A program made the translations under genes and the position numbers. The notes beneath the pieces are model-generated. The model was not told the origin of the DNA. It ran no database searches and saw nothing but the letters and a program-made list of their open reading frames with translations. Of a DNA stretch of 34,497 nucleotides, positions 1 through 8,380 are shown one piece after another (the first letter of the stretch is position 1; each line of letters opens with the position of its first letter). Location of the stretch: assembly GCF_006363815.1 (NCBI RefSeq), contig NZ_RRYT01000040.1, positions 3,170 to 37,666 of the forward strand, given 5' to 3'. This DNA comes from Thermomonospora catenispora. GTDB lineage: Bacteria; Actinomycetota; Actinomycetes; Streptosporangiales; Streptosporangiaceae.

Positions 1-1
1 G

Positions 2-1078
2 GCCCCCGCTCCGGCTCCCCAGCCCCAGCCGCAGCCGGCCCCGCAGCCCGAGCCGCGGCCGCAGCAGCCGGCGGCGCCCGCCGCCGAGGCCCCCTCGGGC
101 GAGGTCCCCTCGGGCGAGGTCCCGTACGTCACGCCGCTGGTGCGCAAGCTCGCCGCCGAGCACGGCATCGACCTGTCGGAGATCAAGGGCACCGGCGTCG
201 GCGGCCGGATCCGCAAGCAGGACGTGCTGGAGGCCGCCCGGGCCAAGGAGGCCGCGGCCAAGCAGGCGGCCCCGGCCCCCGCGCCGGCCGCGCCGCAGGC
301 TCCGGCCCGTCCGGCCCCGGCGCACGCCGCGCCCGCCCCCGAGGCGCTGCAGCTGCGCGGCAAGACCGAGAAGATGAGCCGCATCCGGCAGACCATCGCC
401 CGCCGGATGGTCGAGTCGCTGCAGGTCTCCGCCCAGCTCACCACCGTGGTCGAGGTGGACGTCACCAAGATCGCCCGGCTGCGCGAGCGGGCCAAGGACG
501 ACTTCCTGGCCCGGCAGGGCGTCAAGCTGTCGTTCCTGCCGTTCTTCGCGCTGGCGGCGGTCGAGGCCCTCAAGGTCCACCCCAAGCTCAACGCGGTCAT
601 CAACAGCGAGACCAACGAGGTCACCTATTACGACGTGGAGAACCTCGGGATCGCGGTGGACGTGCCCGAGCGGGGCCTGATGGTCCCGGTGATCCACAAC
701 GCCGGCCAGCTCAACCTGAGCGGCCTGGCGCAGCGGATCGCCGACCTGGCCGAGCGCACCCGCTCCAACAAGGTCAGCCCGGACGAGCTGGCCGGCGGCA
801 CGTTCACCATCACCAACACCGGCAGCCGGGGCGCGCTGTTCGACACCCCGATCCTCAACCAGCCGCAGGTCGCCATGCTCGGCACCGGCGCGGTCGTCAA
901 GCGCCCGGCCGTCATCGACGACCCCGAGCTGGGCGAGGTCATCGCCGTCCGGTCGATGGTCCACCTGGCCCTGACCTACGACCACCGGCTGATCGACGGC
1001 GCCGACGCCGCCCGGTTCCTCGGCACCGTCAAGCACCGTCTGGAGGAGGGCAACTTCGAGGCCGAGCTCGGCCTCTGA
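2..1078 (+). CDS. sucB: 2-oxoacid dehydrogenase E2 (dihydrolipoamide succinyltransferase), 5'-truncated
   Basis: The window opens inside this gene, so the lipoyl domain(s) lie upstream. What is visible is a Pro/Ala/Gln-rich flexible linker, then a peripheral subunit-binding domain (bases ~130–235, LAAEHGIDL and [13 protein letters not shown]), a second Ala/Pro linker, and the catalytic acyltransferase domain from about base 350 to the end. The active-site signature [11 protein letters not shown] near the C-terminus carries the catalytic His and Asp. The enzyme transfers the acyl group from lipoyl-lysine to CoA in a 2-oxoglutarate or related dehydrogenase complex in the cytoplasm. The C-terminal EEGNFEAEL tail matches actinobacterial SucB proteins. 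The lipB and lipA genes downstream make its cofactor. Which 2-oxoacid complex it serves cannot be settled from this fragment. Confidence 0.93.
   Translation, partial: APAPAPQPQPQPAPQPEPRPQQPAAPAAEAPSGEVPSGEVPYVTPLVRKLAAEHGIDLSEIKGTGVGGRIRKQDVLEAARAKEAAAKQAAPAPAPAAPQAPARPAPAHAAPAPEALQLRGKTEKMSRIRQTIARRMVESLQVSAQLTTVVEVDVTKIARLRERAKDDFLARQGVKLSFLPFFALAAVEALKVHPKLNAVINSETNEVTYYDVENLGIAVDVPERGLMVPVIHNAGQLNLSGLAQRIADLAERTRSNKVSPDELAGGTFTITNTGSRGALFDTPILNQPQVAMLGTGAVVKRPAVIDDPELGEVIAVRSMVHLALTYDHRLIDGADAARFLGTVKHRLEEGNFEAELGL
92..121 (+). repeat. 15-bp tandem duplication in the E2 linker
   Basis: The 15-mer CCCTCGGGCGAGGTC occurs twice head to tail, encoding PSGEV twice in the flexible linker before the subunit-binding domain. 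It is in frame, so it only lengthens the linker. Confidence 0.9.
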
Positions 1079-1103
1079 GCCTCCGCCGCACCCTTTCGCG
1101 CAC

Positions 1104-1147
1104 GCCCCGGACCCCGCCGCGCGTCCCGCCGCGGCGGGGTCCGGGGC
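1104..1147 (+). terminator. Hairpin terminator after sucB
   Basis: There is a perfect 18-bp inverted repeat (arms 1104–1121 and 1130–1147) with an 8-nt loop, 26 nt after the sucB stop. It is followed by TTCC rather than a U-tract, as is common in high-GC actinobacteria. Confidence 0.8.
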
Positions 1148-1165
1148 TTCCGGCGTCCCCTCGCA

Positions 1166-1171
1166 TACAGT
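1166..1171 (+). promoter_or_regulatory. -10 hexamer TACAGT, leaderless geometry
   Basis: TACAGT lies at -12 to -7 relative to the ATG at 1178, which predicts transcription starting at the start codon. No Shine-Dalgarno sequence is present. Confidence 0.65.
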
Positions 1172-1177
1172 GGCGTG

Positions 1178-2071
1178 ATGAGGATCGCGATCACCGGTGC
1201 GTCCGGATTCATCGGCAGTGCGTTGACGCGCAGCCTGGAGGCCGACGGGCACCAGGTGCTGCGCCTGGTCCGGCGGGAGCCGACGGGCCCGGCGGAGGCG
1301 AGGTGGCGGCCGGGCGGCGAGGTGGACACGGCGGCGCTGGAGGGCGTGCACGCGGTGGTCCACCTGGCCGGGGCCGGGATCGGCGACCGGCGCTGGACCG
1401 AGGAGTACAAGCGGCGGATCCGCGACAGCCGGGTCGAGGGCACCGCCACCCTCGCCGCCGCGCTGGCCGGGCTGACGGACCGGCCCGCCGTGCTGGTCTC
1501 CGGGTCGGCGATCGGCTACTACGGCGACACCGGCGACCGGGAGGCCGATGAGGACTCCCCCCGGGGGGAGGGCTTCCTGGCGGAGGTGACCGCCGCCTGG
1601 GAGGCCGCCGCCCGGCCGGCCGCCGACGCCGGGATCCGGGTCGTGCTGGCGCGCACGGGCATGGTGCTGGGCCGCGGCGGCGGAGCGCTCGGGCAGAGGC
1701 TGCTGCCGCTGTTCCGGCTGGGCCTGGGCGGGCGGCTGGGCTCGGGCCGACAGTACATGAGCTGGATCTCGCTGACCGACCAGATCGCGGCGCTGCGCTT
1801 CCTCATCGACTCCGATCTGTCGGGTCCGGTGAACCTGACCGCTCCCCGCCCGGTGACCAACGCCGAGTTCACCGGGGCGCTCGGCCGGGCGGTGCGGCGG
1901 CCCGCCCCGTGGGCGGTGCCCGCGTTCGCGCTGCGGACGGTGCTCGGCGGCTTCGCCGAGGAAGGGGTCCTGATCAGCCAGCGGGTGATCCCCCGGCGGC
2001 TGAGCGAGGCCGGGTTCCGGTTCGTGCACGAGGAGCTGACCGAGGCACTGACCGCCGAGCTCGCCGCCTGA
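1178..2071 (+). CDS. TIGR01777-family NAD(P)-dependent epimerase/oxidoreductase
   Basis: This 297-residue SDR-superfamily protein begins with the dinucleotide-binding motif TGASGFIGSAL. It has the family segment SGSAIGYYGD in the middle and ends with the DUF1731-like C-terminal domain (VIPRRLSEAGFRF). Proteins of this family (E. coli YfcH type) have no firmly established substrate. I chose ATG 1178 over the adjacent GTG 1175 because the upstream TACAGT sits at the leaderless -12/-7 position relative to the ATG. The gene lies between sucB and the lipoate genes, a placement I recall as common in actinobacteria. The terminator hairpin before it and its own promoter suggest it is transcribed separately from sucB. 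Confidence 0.9.
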   Translation: MRIAITGASGFIGSALTRSLEADGHQVLRLVRREPTGPAEARWRPGGEVDTAALEGVHAVVHLAGAGIGDRRWTEEYKRRIRDSRVEGTATLAAALAGLTDRPAVLVSGSAIGYYGDTGDREADEDSPRGEGFLAEVTAAWEAAARPAADAGIRVVLARTGMVLGRGGGALGQRLLPLFRLGLGGRLGSGRQYMSWISLTDQIAALRFLIDSDLSGPVNLTAPRPVTNAEFTGALGRAVRRPAPWAVPAFALRTVLGGFAEEGVLISQRVIPRRLSEAGFRFVHEELTEALTAELAA

Positions 2072-2174
2072 GACGTCCGGCCCCGAGGAGTTCAACATTG
2101 CCCAAAGTCACCCTCCGCGCCCCCGTCGGGCCGTACCGTGATCGGCGAGATCACCGTGTGGCGGAGGGGACGAG

Positions 2175-2912
2175 ATGAGCACCGACGGACAACCGCACAT
2201 CCTCGCAATCGGCGGCGGCACCTTCGTGCCGAACGACCGGTACGGGCTGTCCCCCAGCCCGCTGCTGCGCTATGCGCTCGACCTCACCGGGCAGGACCGG
2301 CCCCGGGTGTGCTTCCTGCCCACCGCGCTGGGCGACGGCGCCGAGCACATCGCCCGGGGCTACGCGGCGCTGTCGACGCTGGACGCCGAGGTCAGCCATC
2401 TGGCGCTGTTCCCGATGCCCAACATCGCCGACATGCGCTCGCACCTGCTCTCCCAGGACCTGATCTACGTGTTCGGCGGCAGCGTCGCCAATCTGCTGGC
2501 GCTGTGGCGGCTGCACGGGCTGGACCGGATCCTGCGCGAGGCCTGGGAGCAGGGCGTGGTGCTGGCCGGGCAGAGCGCCGGGGCGCTGTGCTGGCACGTG
2601 GGCGGCAACACCGACTCCTTCGGTCCCGAGCTGCGTCCGCTGACCGACGGGCTGGGGTTCCTGCCGTACTCGTGCGGGGTGCACTACGACAGCGAGCCGC
2701 AGCGGCGACCGCTGCTGCAGCGGTCGGTGGCCGAGGGGACGCTGCCCGCCGGGTACGCCGCCGACGAGGGCGTCGGCCTGCACTACGTGGGCACCGAACT
2801 GGTCCAGGCGATCTCGTACCGGGCCGAGGGCCGGGCCTACCGCGTCCGGCCGGACGGCGAGGGGGCGGTCGAGGAGACCGTGATCGAGCCGCGGATGCTG
2901 GCGGGGGCGTGA
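2175..2912 (+). CDS. Peptidase S51 (peptidase E-like) family protein
   Basis: This 245-residue protein resembles the dipeptidase E/cyanophycinase family. It has an N-terminal GGGTF loop, FGGS near residue 100, and the nucleophile elbow GQSAGALCW with Ser134. GVHYDSEPQRRP follows at about 168–180 and resembles the family's catalytic-His region. The fold is a class I glutamine-amidotransferase-like alpha/beta with a Ser nucleophile. Peptidase E cleaves Asp-Xaa dipeptides, but the exact substrate here is not shown. The start is well supported by GGAGGGGACGAG just before the ATG. A TACCGT hexamer at 2134–2139 could be its -10, giving a short leader of about 30 nt. Confidence 0.85.
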   Translation: MSTDGQPHILAIGGGTFVPNDRYGLSPSPLLRYALDLTGQDRPRVCFLPTALGDGAEHIARGYAALSTLDAEVSHLALFPMPNIADMRSHLLSQDLIYVFGGSVANLLALWRLHGLDRILREAWEQGVVLAGQSAGALCWHVGGNTDSFGPELRPLTDGLGFLPYSCGVHYDSEPQRRPLLQRSVAEGTLPAGYAADEGVGLHYVGTELVQAISYRAEGRAYRVRPDGEGAVEETVIEPRMLAGA

Positions 2913-2960
2913 GATCCCCGGACGCCCTGCGCCGTGAGATGCCCGGGAGGCCCTGCGTCC
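2909..2960 (+). repeat. Imperfect tandem duplication spanning a stop codon
   Basis: Two copies of a 25–27-nt unit (2909–2933 and 2934–2960), both starting GTGAGAT and containing GCCCTGCG, lie head to tail. The first copy contains the stop codon of the S51 peptidase gene. It looks like a small slippage duplication in the spacer before lipB. Confidence 0.65.
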
Positions 2961-2976
2961 GGTCCGCGGGCGGACG

Positions 2977-2982
2977 TAGGCT
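2977..2982 (+). promoter_or_regulatory. -10 hexamer TAGGCT, leaderless geometry
   Basis: TAGGCT lies at -12 to -7 relative to the lipB GTG at 2989. No Shine-Dalgarno sequence precedes the start. Confidence 0.65.
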
Positions 2983-2988
2983 GGTCGG

Positions 2989-3702
2989 GTGACTGACGTA
3001 CTTGAGACCGGGACCGCCGCCGACACCGGTGAACTGGTCCTCGTGCACGTGGGTTTCGGTGAGCGCGCGGTCCCCTACCTGACCGGTTGGGAGCTGCAGC
3101 GCCGCACCCAGGAGCGCCGGATCGCGGGGGAGATCCCCGACACCGTGCTGCTGCTGGAGCACGAACCCGTCTACACCGCGGGCAAGCGCACCACTCCGCT
3201 GGACCGCCCGGTGACCGACCCGGGCGCCCCGGTGATCGATGTGGACCGGGGCGGCAGCATCACCTGGCACGGCCCGGGCCAGCTCACCGGCTACCCCATC
3301 ATCCGGCTTCCGGACCCGGTGGACGTGATCGCCTACGTCCACAAGCTGGAGGTCATGATGATGCGGGTGTGCGCCGACCTGGGCCTGGAGACCATCACCG
3401 TGGAGGGGCGGCGAGGACTGTGGGTGCCCGGCCGCCCGGACCGCAAGATCGGCTCGATCGGGGTGCGGGTCTCCCGCGGCGTGACGATGCACGGCTTCAT
3501 GCTGAACTGCGACTGCGACATGTCCTGGTTCGACCGCATCGTGCCGTGCGGGATCCGGGACGTCGGCAGCACCTCGCTGAGCGAGGAGCTGGGCCGTCGC
3601 GTCTCCGTCCAGGAAGTGCTGCCCCTGGTGGAGCGTCATCTGGCCGAGGTGCTGGGCGCCCGGGAGATCTGCCGCCGGACCGTCGCCCAGATCGGCGGCT
3701 GA
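2989..3702 (+). CDS. lipB: Octanoyl-[acyl-carrier-protein]:protein octanoyltransferase
   Basis: LipB moves the octanoyl group from acyl-carrier protein to the lipoyl domains of E2 subunits and GcvH, the first step of lipoate synthesis. The 237-residue protein shows the family blocks LLLEHEPVYTAG (55–65) and RGGSITWHGPGQLTGYP (87–103). It also has the catalytic lysine in RKIGSIGV (Lys153) and the acyl-accepting cysteine in VPCGI (Cys187). The GTG start at 2989 is set by the -10 hexamer exactly 6 nt upstream and by the usual N-terminal length. It is convergent with the DUF1877 gene, with only 7 bases between the stops. It works with lipA, about 0.7 kb downstream, and serves the E2 protein encoded upstream. 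Confidence 0.96.
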   Translation: MTDVLETGTAADTGELVLVHVGFGERAVPYLTGWELQRRTQERRIAGEIPDTVLLLEHEPVYTAGKRTTPLDRPVTDPGAPVIDVDRGGSITWHGPGQLTGYPIIRLPDPVDVIAYVHKLEVMMMRVCADLGLETITVEGRRGLWVPGRPDRKIGSIGVRVSRGVTMHGFMLNCDCDMSWFDRIVPCGIRDVGSTSLSEELGRRVSVQEVLPLVERHLAEVLGAREICRRTVAQIGG

Positions 3703-3709
3703 GCGCTCG

Positions 3710-4222
3710 TCAGTCCTCGGCGGGGGCCAGCACCTTGTAGACGGCCTGGCCGTCGGCCGCCGCCGAGGAGAACAGCCGGGTCAGCCCTTCATAGGCGGGC
3801 CGCAGAACCCGTTCGCAGGCGTCGGCGTCCATCCGCTCGGCGTCCTGCACGTCGGCGGCCGCCATGGCCGCCGGATCGAACCGTTCGGCCAGCGCGTCGA
3901 ACGGGGTCTCGGTGAGCATCCGGGCGGCCGCCTCCACCCGCTCGGGGGTGAGGTAGATGACATCGACGTCGAGCATGCCCTCTTCCTCGGTGAGCAGCCG
4001 TCCGCCGCACACCACGTCCGACTCCGGCGGCCGGCCGTCCCACGGGTCGCCGGTGATCAGGTAGTGCAGCGCCTGCCAGGCGCCGCCCACGTCCAGCACC
4101 CGGTCGGCCGGATGGCGTCGCCGCCAGTCCCGTGCGCCGAACACCAGCCGAGCGATCCGGGCGGGGTTCTGCTCGCCCTCCAGCGACGGGGGCAGCCTGA
4201 GGTACGACATCGTCATGCCCAC
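3710..4222 (-). CDS. DUF1877 family protein
   Basis: This is a 170-residue cytoplasmic protein of unknown function. The conserved DUF1877 core is visible as LDVGGAWQALHYLITGDPW, followed by GGRLL, VIYLTPERV and a helical C-terminal half. I chose GTG 4222 because an AAGGAG sequence lies 7 nt upstream and the resulting N-terminus (MGMTMSYLRL) matches the usual family beginning. A later ATG at 4216 is the alternative. It sits in opposite orientation between lipB and lipA, so it is not part of a lipoate operon. No substrate or partner can be inferred. Confidence 0.8.
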   Translation of the reverse strand: MGMTMSYLRLPPSLEGEQNPARIARLVFGARDWRRRHPADRVLDVGGAWQALHYLITGDPWDGRPPESDVVCGGRLLTEEEGMLDVDVIYLTPERVEAAARMLTETPFDALAERFDPAAMAAADVQDAERMDADACERVLRPAYEGLTRLFSSAAADGQAVYKVLAPAED

Positions 4223-4433
4223 GATGTGGCTCCTTCGCATGCGACGTGACACGGCACCAGGCCGATAGGGCAACAGGGAGCCACCTTAGAGAGATCGACG
4301 GCCGTGGAGGTCCGAAACGGGCGAACAGACATCGGCGAGGGCGAGGCGGCTGCCGAATCGTTATCGACACCGTGGCCGACGGCGCCGCGGCGACGGCCGT
4401 CGCCCGCCCTGCTCGACCCGTCCGGACGCCGCG

Positions 4434-4439
4434 TACATT
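4434..4439 (+). promoter_or_regulatory. -10 hexamer TACATT, leaderless geometry
   Basis: TACATT lies at -12 to -7 relative to the lipA GTG at 4446. No Shine-Dalgarno sequence is present. Confidence 0.65.
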
Positions 4440-4445
4440 AGAGAG

Positions 4446-5372
4446 GTGACCGCGGTGACCCCTGAGGGGCGCAAGCTCCTACGCATAGAAGTTCGCAACA
4501 GCCAGACCCCCATCGAGCGCAAGCCGCCCTGGATCAAGACGCGGCTGAAGACGGGCCCGCAGTACCGCGAGCTCACCAAGCTGGTCAAGGACGAGGGCCT
4601 GCACACGGTGTGCCAGGAGGCCGGCTGTCCCAACATCTACGAGTGCTGGGAGGACCGGGAGGCCACCTTCCTCATCGGCGGCGACCAGTGCACCCGTCGC
4701 TGCGACTTCTGCCAGATCGACACCGGCAAGCCCGCCGAGTTCGACCGCGACGAGCCGCGCCGGGTGGCCGAGTCGGTGGCCGCGATGGGGCTGCGGTACG
4801 CCACGGTGACCGGGGTGGCCCGCGACGACCTGCCCGACCAGGGCGCCTGGCTGTACGCCGAGACGGTGCGGCAGATCCACCGGGCGGTGCCCGGCTGCGG
4901 GGTGGAGCTGCTGATCCCCGACTTCAACGCGGTGCCGGAGCTGCTGGAGGAGGTGTTCGGGTCCCGTCCGGAGGTGCTGGCGCACAACGTGGAGACGGTG
5001 CCGCGGATCTTCAAGCGGATCCGTCCGGCGTTCCGCTACGAGCGGTCCCTGGAGGTGATCACCCGGGCCCGGGAGGCCGGGCTGGTCACCAAGTCCAACC
5101 TGATCCTGGGTCTGGGCGAGACCCGCGAGGAGGTCTCCCAGGCGCTGCGCGACCTGCACGCGGCGGGCTGCGAGCTGATCACCATCACCCAGTACCTGCG
5201 GCCGTCCCCGCGCCACCACCCGGTGGAGCGCTGGGTCAAGCCGGAGGAGTTCATCGAGCTCAAGGCCGAGGCCGAGGAGATCGGCTTCGCCGGGGTGATG
5301 TCCGGCCCGCTGGTCCGCTCCAGCTACCGCGCGGGCCGGCTGTACCAGCAGGCCGTCGAGGCCCGGCGGTGA
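4446..5372 (+). CDS. lipA: Lipoyl synthase (radical SAM)
   Basis: LipA inserts two sulfur atoms into protein-bound octanoyl groups to form the lipoyl cofactor. The 308-residue protein has both iron-sulfur sites. The auxiliary cluster cysteines are Cys56, Cys61 and Cys67 ([12 protein letters not shown]), and the radical-SAM CX3CX2C motif is Cys82, Cys86 and Cys89 (CTRRCDFC). The C-terminal RSSY motif (291–294) supplies the serine ligand of the auxiliary cluster. The start is GTG 4446, chosen from the -10 geometry; an in-frame GTG four codons later is possible. A perfect palindrome after the stop likely terminates the transcript. Confidence 0.97.
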   Translation: MTAVTPEGRKLLRIEVRNSQTPIERKPPWIKTRLKTGPQYRELTKLVKDEGLHTVCQEAGCPNIYECWEDREATFLIGGDQCTRRCDFCQIDTGKPAEFDRDEPRRVAESVAAMGLRYATVTGVARDDLPDQGAWLYAETVRQIHRAVPGCGVELLIPDFNAVPELLEEVFGSRPEVLAHNVETVPRIFKRIRPAFRYERSLEVITRAREAGLVTKSNLILGLGETREEVSQALRDLHAAGCELITITQYLRPSPRHHPVERWVKPEEFIELKAEAEEIGFAGVMSGPLVRSSYRAGRLYQQAVEARR

Positions 5373-5407
5373 CCGTCCCGCCGCTCCGCTCCGGGGCCCG
5401 GCTCCGG

Positions 5408-5429
5408 GGCGGCCCCCGCGGGGGCCGCC
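5408..5429 (+). terminator. Hairpin terminator after lipA
   Basis: A 22-bp perfectly self-complementary G/C sequence (9-bp arms around CGCG) lies 36 nt after the lipA stop and before the DUF4191 promoter. Confidence 0.65.
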
Positions 5430-5462
5430 GGCGGCGTGGGCCGACCGGCCACGGCTCGCCAC

Positions 5463-5468
5463 TATCCT
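5463..5468 (+). promoter_or_regulatory. -10 hexamer TATCCT, leaderless geometry
   Basis: TATCCT lies at -12 to -7 relative to the ATG at 5475. Confidence 0.65.
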
Positions 5469-5474
5469 GAGGGC

Positions 5475-6167
5475 ATGTCGAACAACGCCTCCGATGCCGG
5501 GAAGACCCCCGGACGGTTCCAGCAGTTCCGCATGATCGTCAAGATCCTGCGGCAGGCGGATCCGAAGGCACTCCCGATCACCGTCGCGTCCATGCTCGGC
5601 ACGCTGGCGCTGCTCGTGGTGATCGGGTTGATCTTCGGCGGGCTGTGGTTCTTCATCCCGCTCGGCCTGATGCTGGCGGTGCTGGTGGGCATGGTGGTGT
5701 TCGGCCAGCTGGCCCAGCGCGCCCAGTTCAAGATGATCGCCGGACAGCCGGGGGCGGCCGCGGCGGTGTTGAAGTCGATGCGCGGCAACTGGACCGTCAC
5801 CGAGGCGGTGAACGGCAACCGCAACCTGGACATGGTGCACCGGGTGGTGGGCCGGCCCGGAGTGATCTTGGTCTCCGAGGGCCCGTCGAGCCGGGTGCGG
5901 TCGCTGCTCGGCGCGGAGAAGAAGCGCATCGCGCGAGCCGCCCAGCAGGTGCCGATCTACGACGTGCAGACCGGCACGGAGGAGGGGCAGATCCCGATCG
6001 ACAAGCTCCAGCGGCATCTGATGAAGCTGCCCCGCAACCTCACCAAGGCCCAGGTCGCGGAGCTGAACGACCGGCTGCGCGCCCTGCCGCAGAAGATGCA
6101 GATGCCCAAGGGCCCGGTCCCGCGCGGAGTCCGGATGCCCAAGGCCCCCAGGCCCAAGACGCGCTGA
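5475..6167 (+). CDS. DUF4191 domain-containing integral membrane protein
   Basis: This 230-residue protein of unknown function has two adjacent transmembrane helices (about residues 38–58 and 61–82) near the N-terminus and a basic cytoplasmic C-terminal domain. The tail is rich in Lys, Pro and Met (KMQMPKGPVPRGVRMPKAPR). The segment after the helices (QRAQFKMIAGQPGAAAAVL) and the block ending in GRPGVILVSEG are typical of the actinobacterial DUF4191 family. These genes characteristically follow lipA. An upstream in-frame start is possible, but ATG 5475 is supported by the -10 hexamer at the leaderless distance. It is convergent with the RDD gene across a strong hairpin. Confidence 0.88.
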   Translation: MSNNASDAGKTPGRFQQFRMIVKILRQADPKALPITVASMLGTLALLVVIGLIFGGLWFFIPLGLMLAVLVGMVVFGQLAQRAQFKMIAGQPGAAAAVLKSMRGNWTVTEAVNGNRNLDMVHRVVGRPGVILVSEGPSSRVRSLLGAEKKRIARAAQQVPIYDVQTGTEEGQIPIDKLQRHLMKLPRNLTKAQVAELNDRLRALPQKMQMPKGPVPRGVRMPKAPRPKTR

Positions 6168-6177
6168 TCGCCGACGA

Positions 6178-6216
6178 CGCGCGCGGGCGGCCGGAGATAC
6201 CGGCCGCCCGCGCGCG
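6178..6216. terminator. Bidirectional terminator between DUF4191 and RDD genes
   Basis: A perfect 17-bp inverted repeat (6178–6194 and 6200–6216) with loop AGATA lies between two convergent stop codons. TTT follows on the plus strand. Confidence 0.85.
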
Positions 6217-6234
6217 TTTCCGTCCCCAGGCGGA

Positions 6235-6717
6235 TCAGAGGTTGATCACGACGGTGTCGGCGGCCCGGTCGTGCAGGCCCCGATGGTCGCGGTCCCACAG
6301 CAGCGCCGGGATCACCGCCAGGATCAGCACGGTGCGGACCAGCGCCCACACCGGCCCGATCGGCCGGCCGTCCAGCCGCACCGCCCGGATGCCGCACAGC
6401 CGCTTGCCCAGCGTCATGCCGATCGTGGCGGTCAGCACCACCGCCTGCAGCGCGAACAGCCCCAGCGTGAGCAGGCTGCGGTACTGCTCGGGCAGCTCCA
6501 GGACCCGGACCGCGAACGACGAGATCACCATGCACAGGCCCCAGTCGACGAACAGGGCGACCAGCCTCCGTCCGTAGCCGGCGACCGCCCGCGGTCCCTG
6601 CTCCGGCAGCCCCAGCCGTTCCCCCGGATATCCCAGATCCGCCCCGGCCGAGCGCGCCCCGCCCAGCCAGGTCTGCGTCCACCGCGGCCCGCCCGCCGCC
6701 TGCCTGCCACTGCTCAT
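6235..6717 (-). CDS. RDD family membrane protein
   Basis: This 160-residue protein has a short hydrophilic N-terminus and an RDD domain from about residue 45. It contains the defining Arg in GYGRRLVALFVDW, a hydrophobic helix after it, a second helix pair around TIGMTLGKRLCGIRAV, and the terminal Asp-rich LHDRAADTVVI signature. RDD proteins are small multi-pass membrane proteins, often proposed to be ion transporters, with the role of this one unknown. The ATG at 6717 is supported by TACCGT at -12 to -7. It is divergent from glnA, and this gene neighbourhood is conserved in actinobacteria. Confidence 0.88.
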   Translation of the reverse strand: MSSGRQAAGGPRWTQTWLGGARSAGADLGYPGERLGLPEQGPRAVAGYGRRLVALFVDWGLCMVISSFAVRVLELPEQYRSLLTLGLFALQAVVLTATIGMTLGKRLCGIRAVRLDGRPIGPVWALVRTVLILAVIPALLWDRDHRGLHDRAADTVVINL

Positions 6718-6723
6718 GCCCCA

Positions 6724-6729
6724 ACGGTA
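6724..6729 (-). promoter_or_regulatory. -10 hexamer TACCGT for the RDD gene
   Basis: On the minus strand TACCGT lies at -12 to -7 relative to the ATG at 6717, which predicts a leaderless mRNA. Confidence 0.65.
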
Positions 6730-6775
6730 TCCGCCGCCGCGGCCGGTCCCGTGCCCGGTCCGCGCCGCCCGCGGG

Positions 6776-6796
6776 CGCGTTTCCGCAGGAAACGCG
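6776..6796. promoter_or_regulatory. 21-bp palindrome in the RDD–glnA divergent spacer
   Basis: Perfect 9-bp arms CGCGTTTCC and GGAAACGCG flank GCA, between the RDD promoter and the GlnR boxes. This could be a regulator operator. It is not at a gene end, so a terminator is unlikely. No regulator can be assigned. Confidence 0.5.
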
Positions 6797-6852
6797 GGGT
6801 AGGACGCGGCGAGCGGGGCAGATGTCCCCCGTGTCACACGGCCGCATGAGGC

Positions 6853-6890
6853 GTAACACACGCGAAACATTTGGGACACGGCGGGGAAAC
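6853..6890 (+). promoter_or_regulatory. GlnR operator of glnA
   Basis: Four half-sites are spaced exactly 11 bp apart: GTAAC (6853), GAAAC (6864), GACAC (6875) and GAAAC (6886), each separated by 6 nt. This matches the known actinobacterial GlnR consensus gTnAC-n6-GaAAc repeated twice. It lies 50 bp upstream of the glnA start, where GlnR would activate or modulate transcription under nitrogen limitation. Confidence 0.88.
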
Positions 6891-6939
6891 GGCCGGCTCC
6901 TAGCTTTTCAACAGCACGGAAGCGCCCCAGGGAGGTTGG

Positions 6940-8364
6940 ATGTTCAGCAGCGCAGGCGAGGTCCTGAGCTATATAAAGGCCGAGGGCATCGAGTTCGTCG
7001 ACTGTCGGTTCGTCGATCTGCCCGGCACCGTACAGCACTTCACGTTCCCGGCGGACAACTTCGGTGAGAGCGTCTTCACCGAGGGACTGATGTTCGACGG
7101 GTCCTCCATCCGTGGGTTCCAGGAGATCCACGAGTCCGACATGCTGCTGCTGCCGGACCCCTCCACCGCGGTCGTCGACCCGTTCCGCCAGCACAAGACG
7201 CTGAACATCACGTTCTTCGTGCACGACCCGCTGACCGGGGAGCCCTACAGCCGCGACCCGCGCAACGTGGCCAAGAAGGCGCAGGACTACCTCAAGAGCA
7301 CCGGGATCGCCGACACCGCCTACTTCGGTCCGGAGGCGGAGTTCTACATCTTCGACGACGTCCGGTTCGAGACCAAGCAGAACGCCGGCTACTACTACCT
7401 CGACTCGATCGAGGGCGCCTGGAACACCGGCCGCGAGGAGGACGGCGGCAACCTGGGCGCCAAGCCTCCCTACAAGGGCGGCTACTTCCCGGTCCCGCCG
7501 ATGGACCACTACACCGACCTGCGCTCGGAGATGGTGGTCAACCTGCGCAAGGTCGGCATCGAGGTCGAGATGCAGCACCACGAGGTCGGCACCGCCGGCC
7601 AGGCGGAGATCGACTTCCGGTTCGGCGAGATGCTGCGCACCGCCGACAACCTGATGCTCTACAAGTACGTCGTCAAGAACACGGCGCGGGCGGCCGGCAA
7701 GACCGTGACCTTCATGCCCAAGCCGATCTTCGGCGACAACGGCTCGGGCATGCACTGCCACCAGTCGCTGTGGAAGGACGGCTCGCCGCTGTTCTACGAC
7801 GAGGTCGGCTACGCCGGGCTGTCGGACGTCGCCCGCTGGTACATCGGCGGCCTGCTCAAGCACGCCCCGGCGCTGCTGGCGTTCACCAACCCGACCGTGA
7901 ACTCCTACCACCGGCTGGTGCCGGGCTATGAGGCCCCGGTCAACCTGGTGTACTCGCAGCGCAACCGCTCGGCCTGCATCCGGATCCCGATCACCGGTTC
8001 CAACCCGAAGGCCAAGCGGATCGAGTTCCGGGTGCCGGACCCGTCCTGCAACCCGTACCTGGCGTTCTCGGCGATGCTGATGGCCGGCGTCGACGGCATC
8101 AAGAACAAGATCGAGCCGCCGGAGCCGATCGACAAGGACCTCTACGAGCTGCCGCCGGAGGAGGCCCGCGCCATCCCGCAGGTGCCCGGCTCGCTGGAGG
8201 CGGTGCTGAACGCGCTGGAGGCCGACCACGAGTTCCTGCTCGAGGGCGGGGTCTTCACCGAGGACCTGATCCAGACCTGGATCTCCTACAAGCGCGAGAA
8301 CGAGCTGGACCCGCTGCGCCTGCGTCCGCACCCGCACGAGTTCGAGCTCTACTACGACTGCTGA
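6940..8364 (+). CDS. glnA: Glutamine synthetase, type I (GSI-beta)
   Basis: This enzyme makes glutamine from glutamate, ammonia and ATP as a cytoplasmic dodecamer. The 474-residue length and motifs are canonical: FDGSSIRGF, the metal- and substrate-binding [17 protein letters not shown], the ATP-binding [12 protein letters not shown], and NRSACIRIP. Tyr402 in [10 protein letters not shown] is the conserved adenylylation site, so the GlnE encoded downstream can switch it off. The ATG at 6940 has a GGGAGGTTGG ribosome-binding site. A GlnR operator precedes it and a 19-bp perfect hairpin follows, so it is probably monocistronic. The TAGCTT at 6901–6906 is a plausible -10 downstream of the GlnR sites. 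Confidence 0.98.
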   Translation: MFSSAGEVLSYIKAEGIEFVDCRFVDLPGTVQHFTFPADNFGESVFTEGLMFDGSSIRGFQEIHESDMLLLPDPSTAVVDPFRQHKTLNITFFVHDPLTGEPYSRDPRNVAKKAQDYLKSTGIADTAYFGPEAEFYIFDDVRFETKQNAGYYYLDSIEGAWNTGREEDGGNLGAKPPYKGGYFPVPPMDHYTDLRSEMVVNLRKVGIEVEMQHHEVGTAGQAEIDFRFGEMLRTADNLMLYKYVVKNTARAAGKTVTFMPKPIFGDNGSGMHCHQSLWKDGSPLFYDEVGYAGLSDVARWYIGGLLKHAPALLAFTNPTVNSYHRLVPGYEAPVNLVYSQRNRSACIRIPITGSNPKAKRIEFRVPDPSCNPYLAFSAMLMAGVDGIKNKIEPPEPIDKDLYELPPEEARAIPQVPGSLEAVLNALEADHEFLLEGGVFTEDLIQTWISYKRENELDPLRLRPHPHEFELYYDC

Positions 8365-8380
8365 TCGGCGACCGCCGACG

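Noticed and set aside
6833-6837. GTCAC upstream of the GlnR boxes as a fifth half-site
   Set aside because: It is 20 bp from the next GTNAC rather than 22, and no GAAAC follows at 11 bp.
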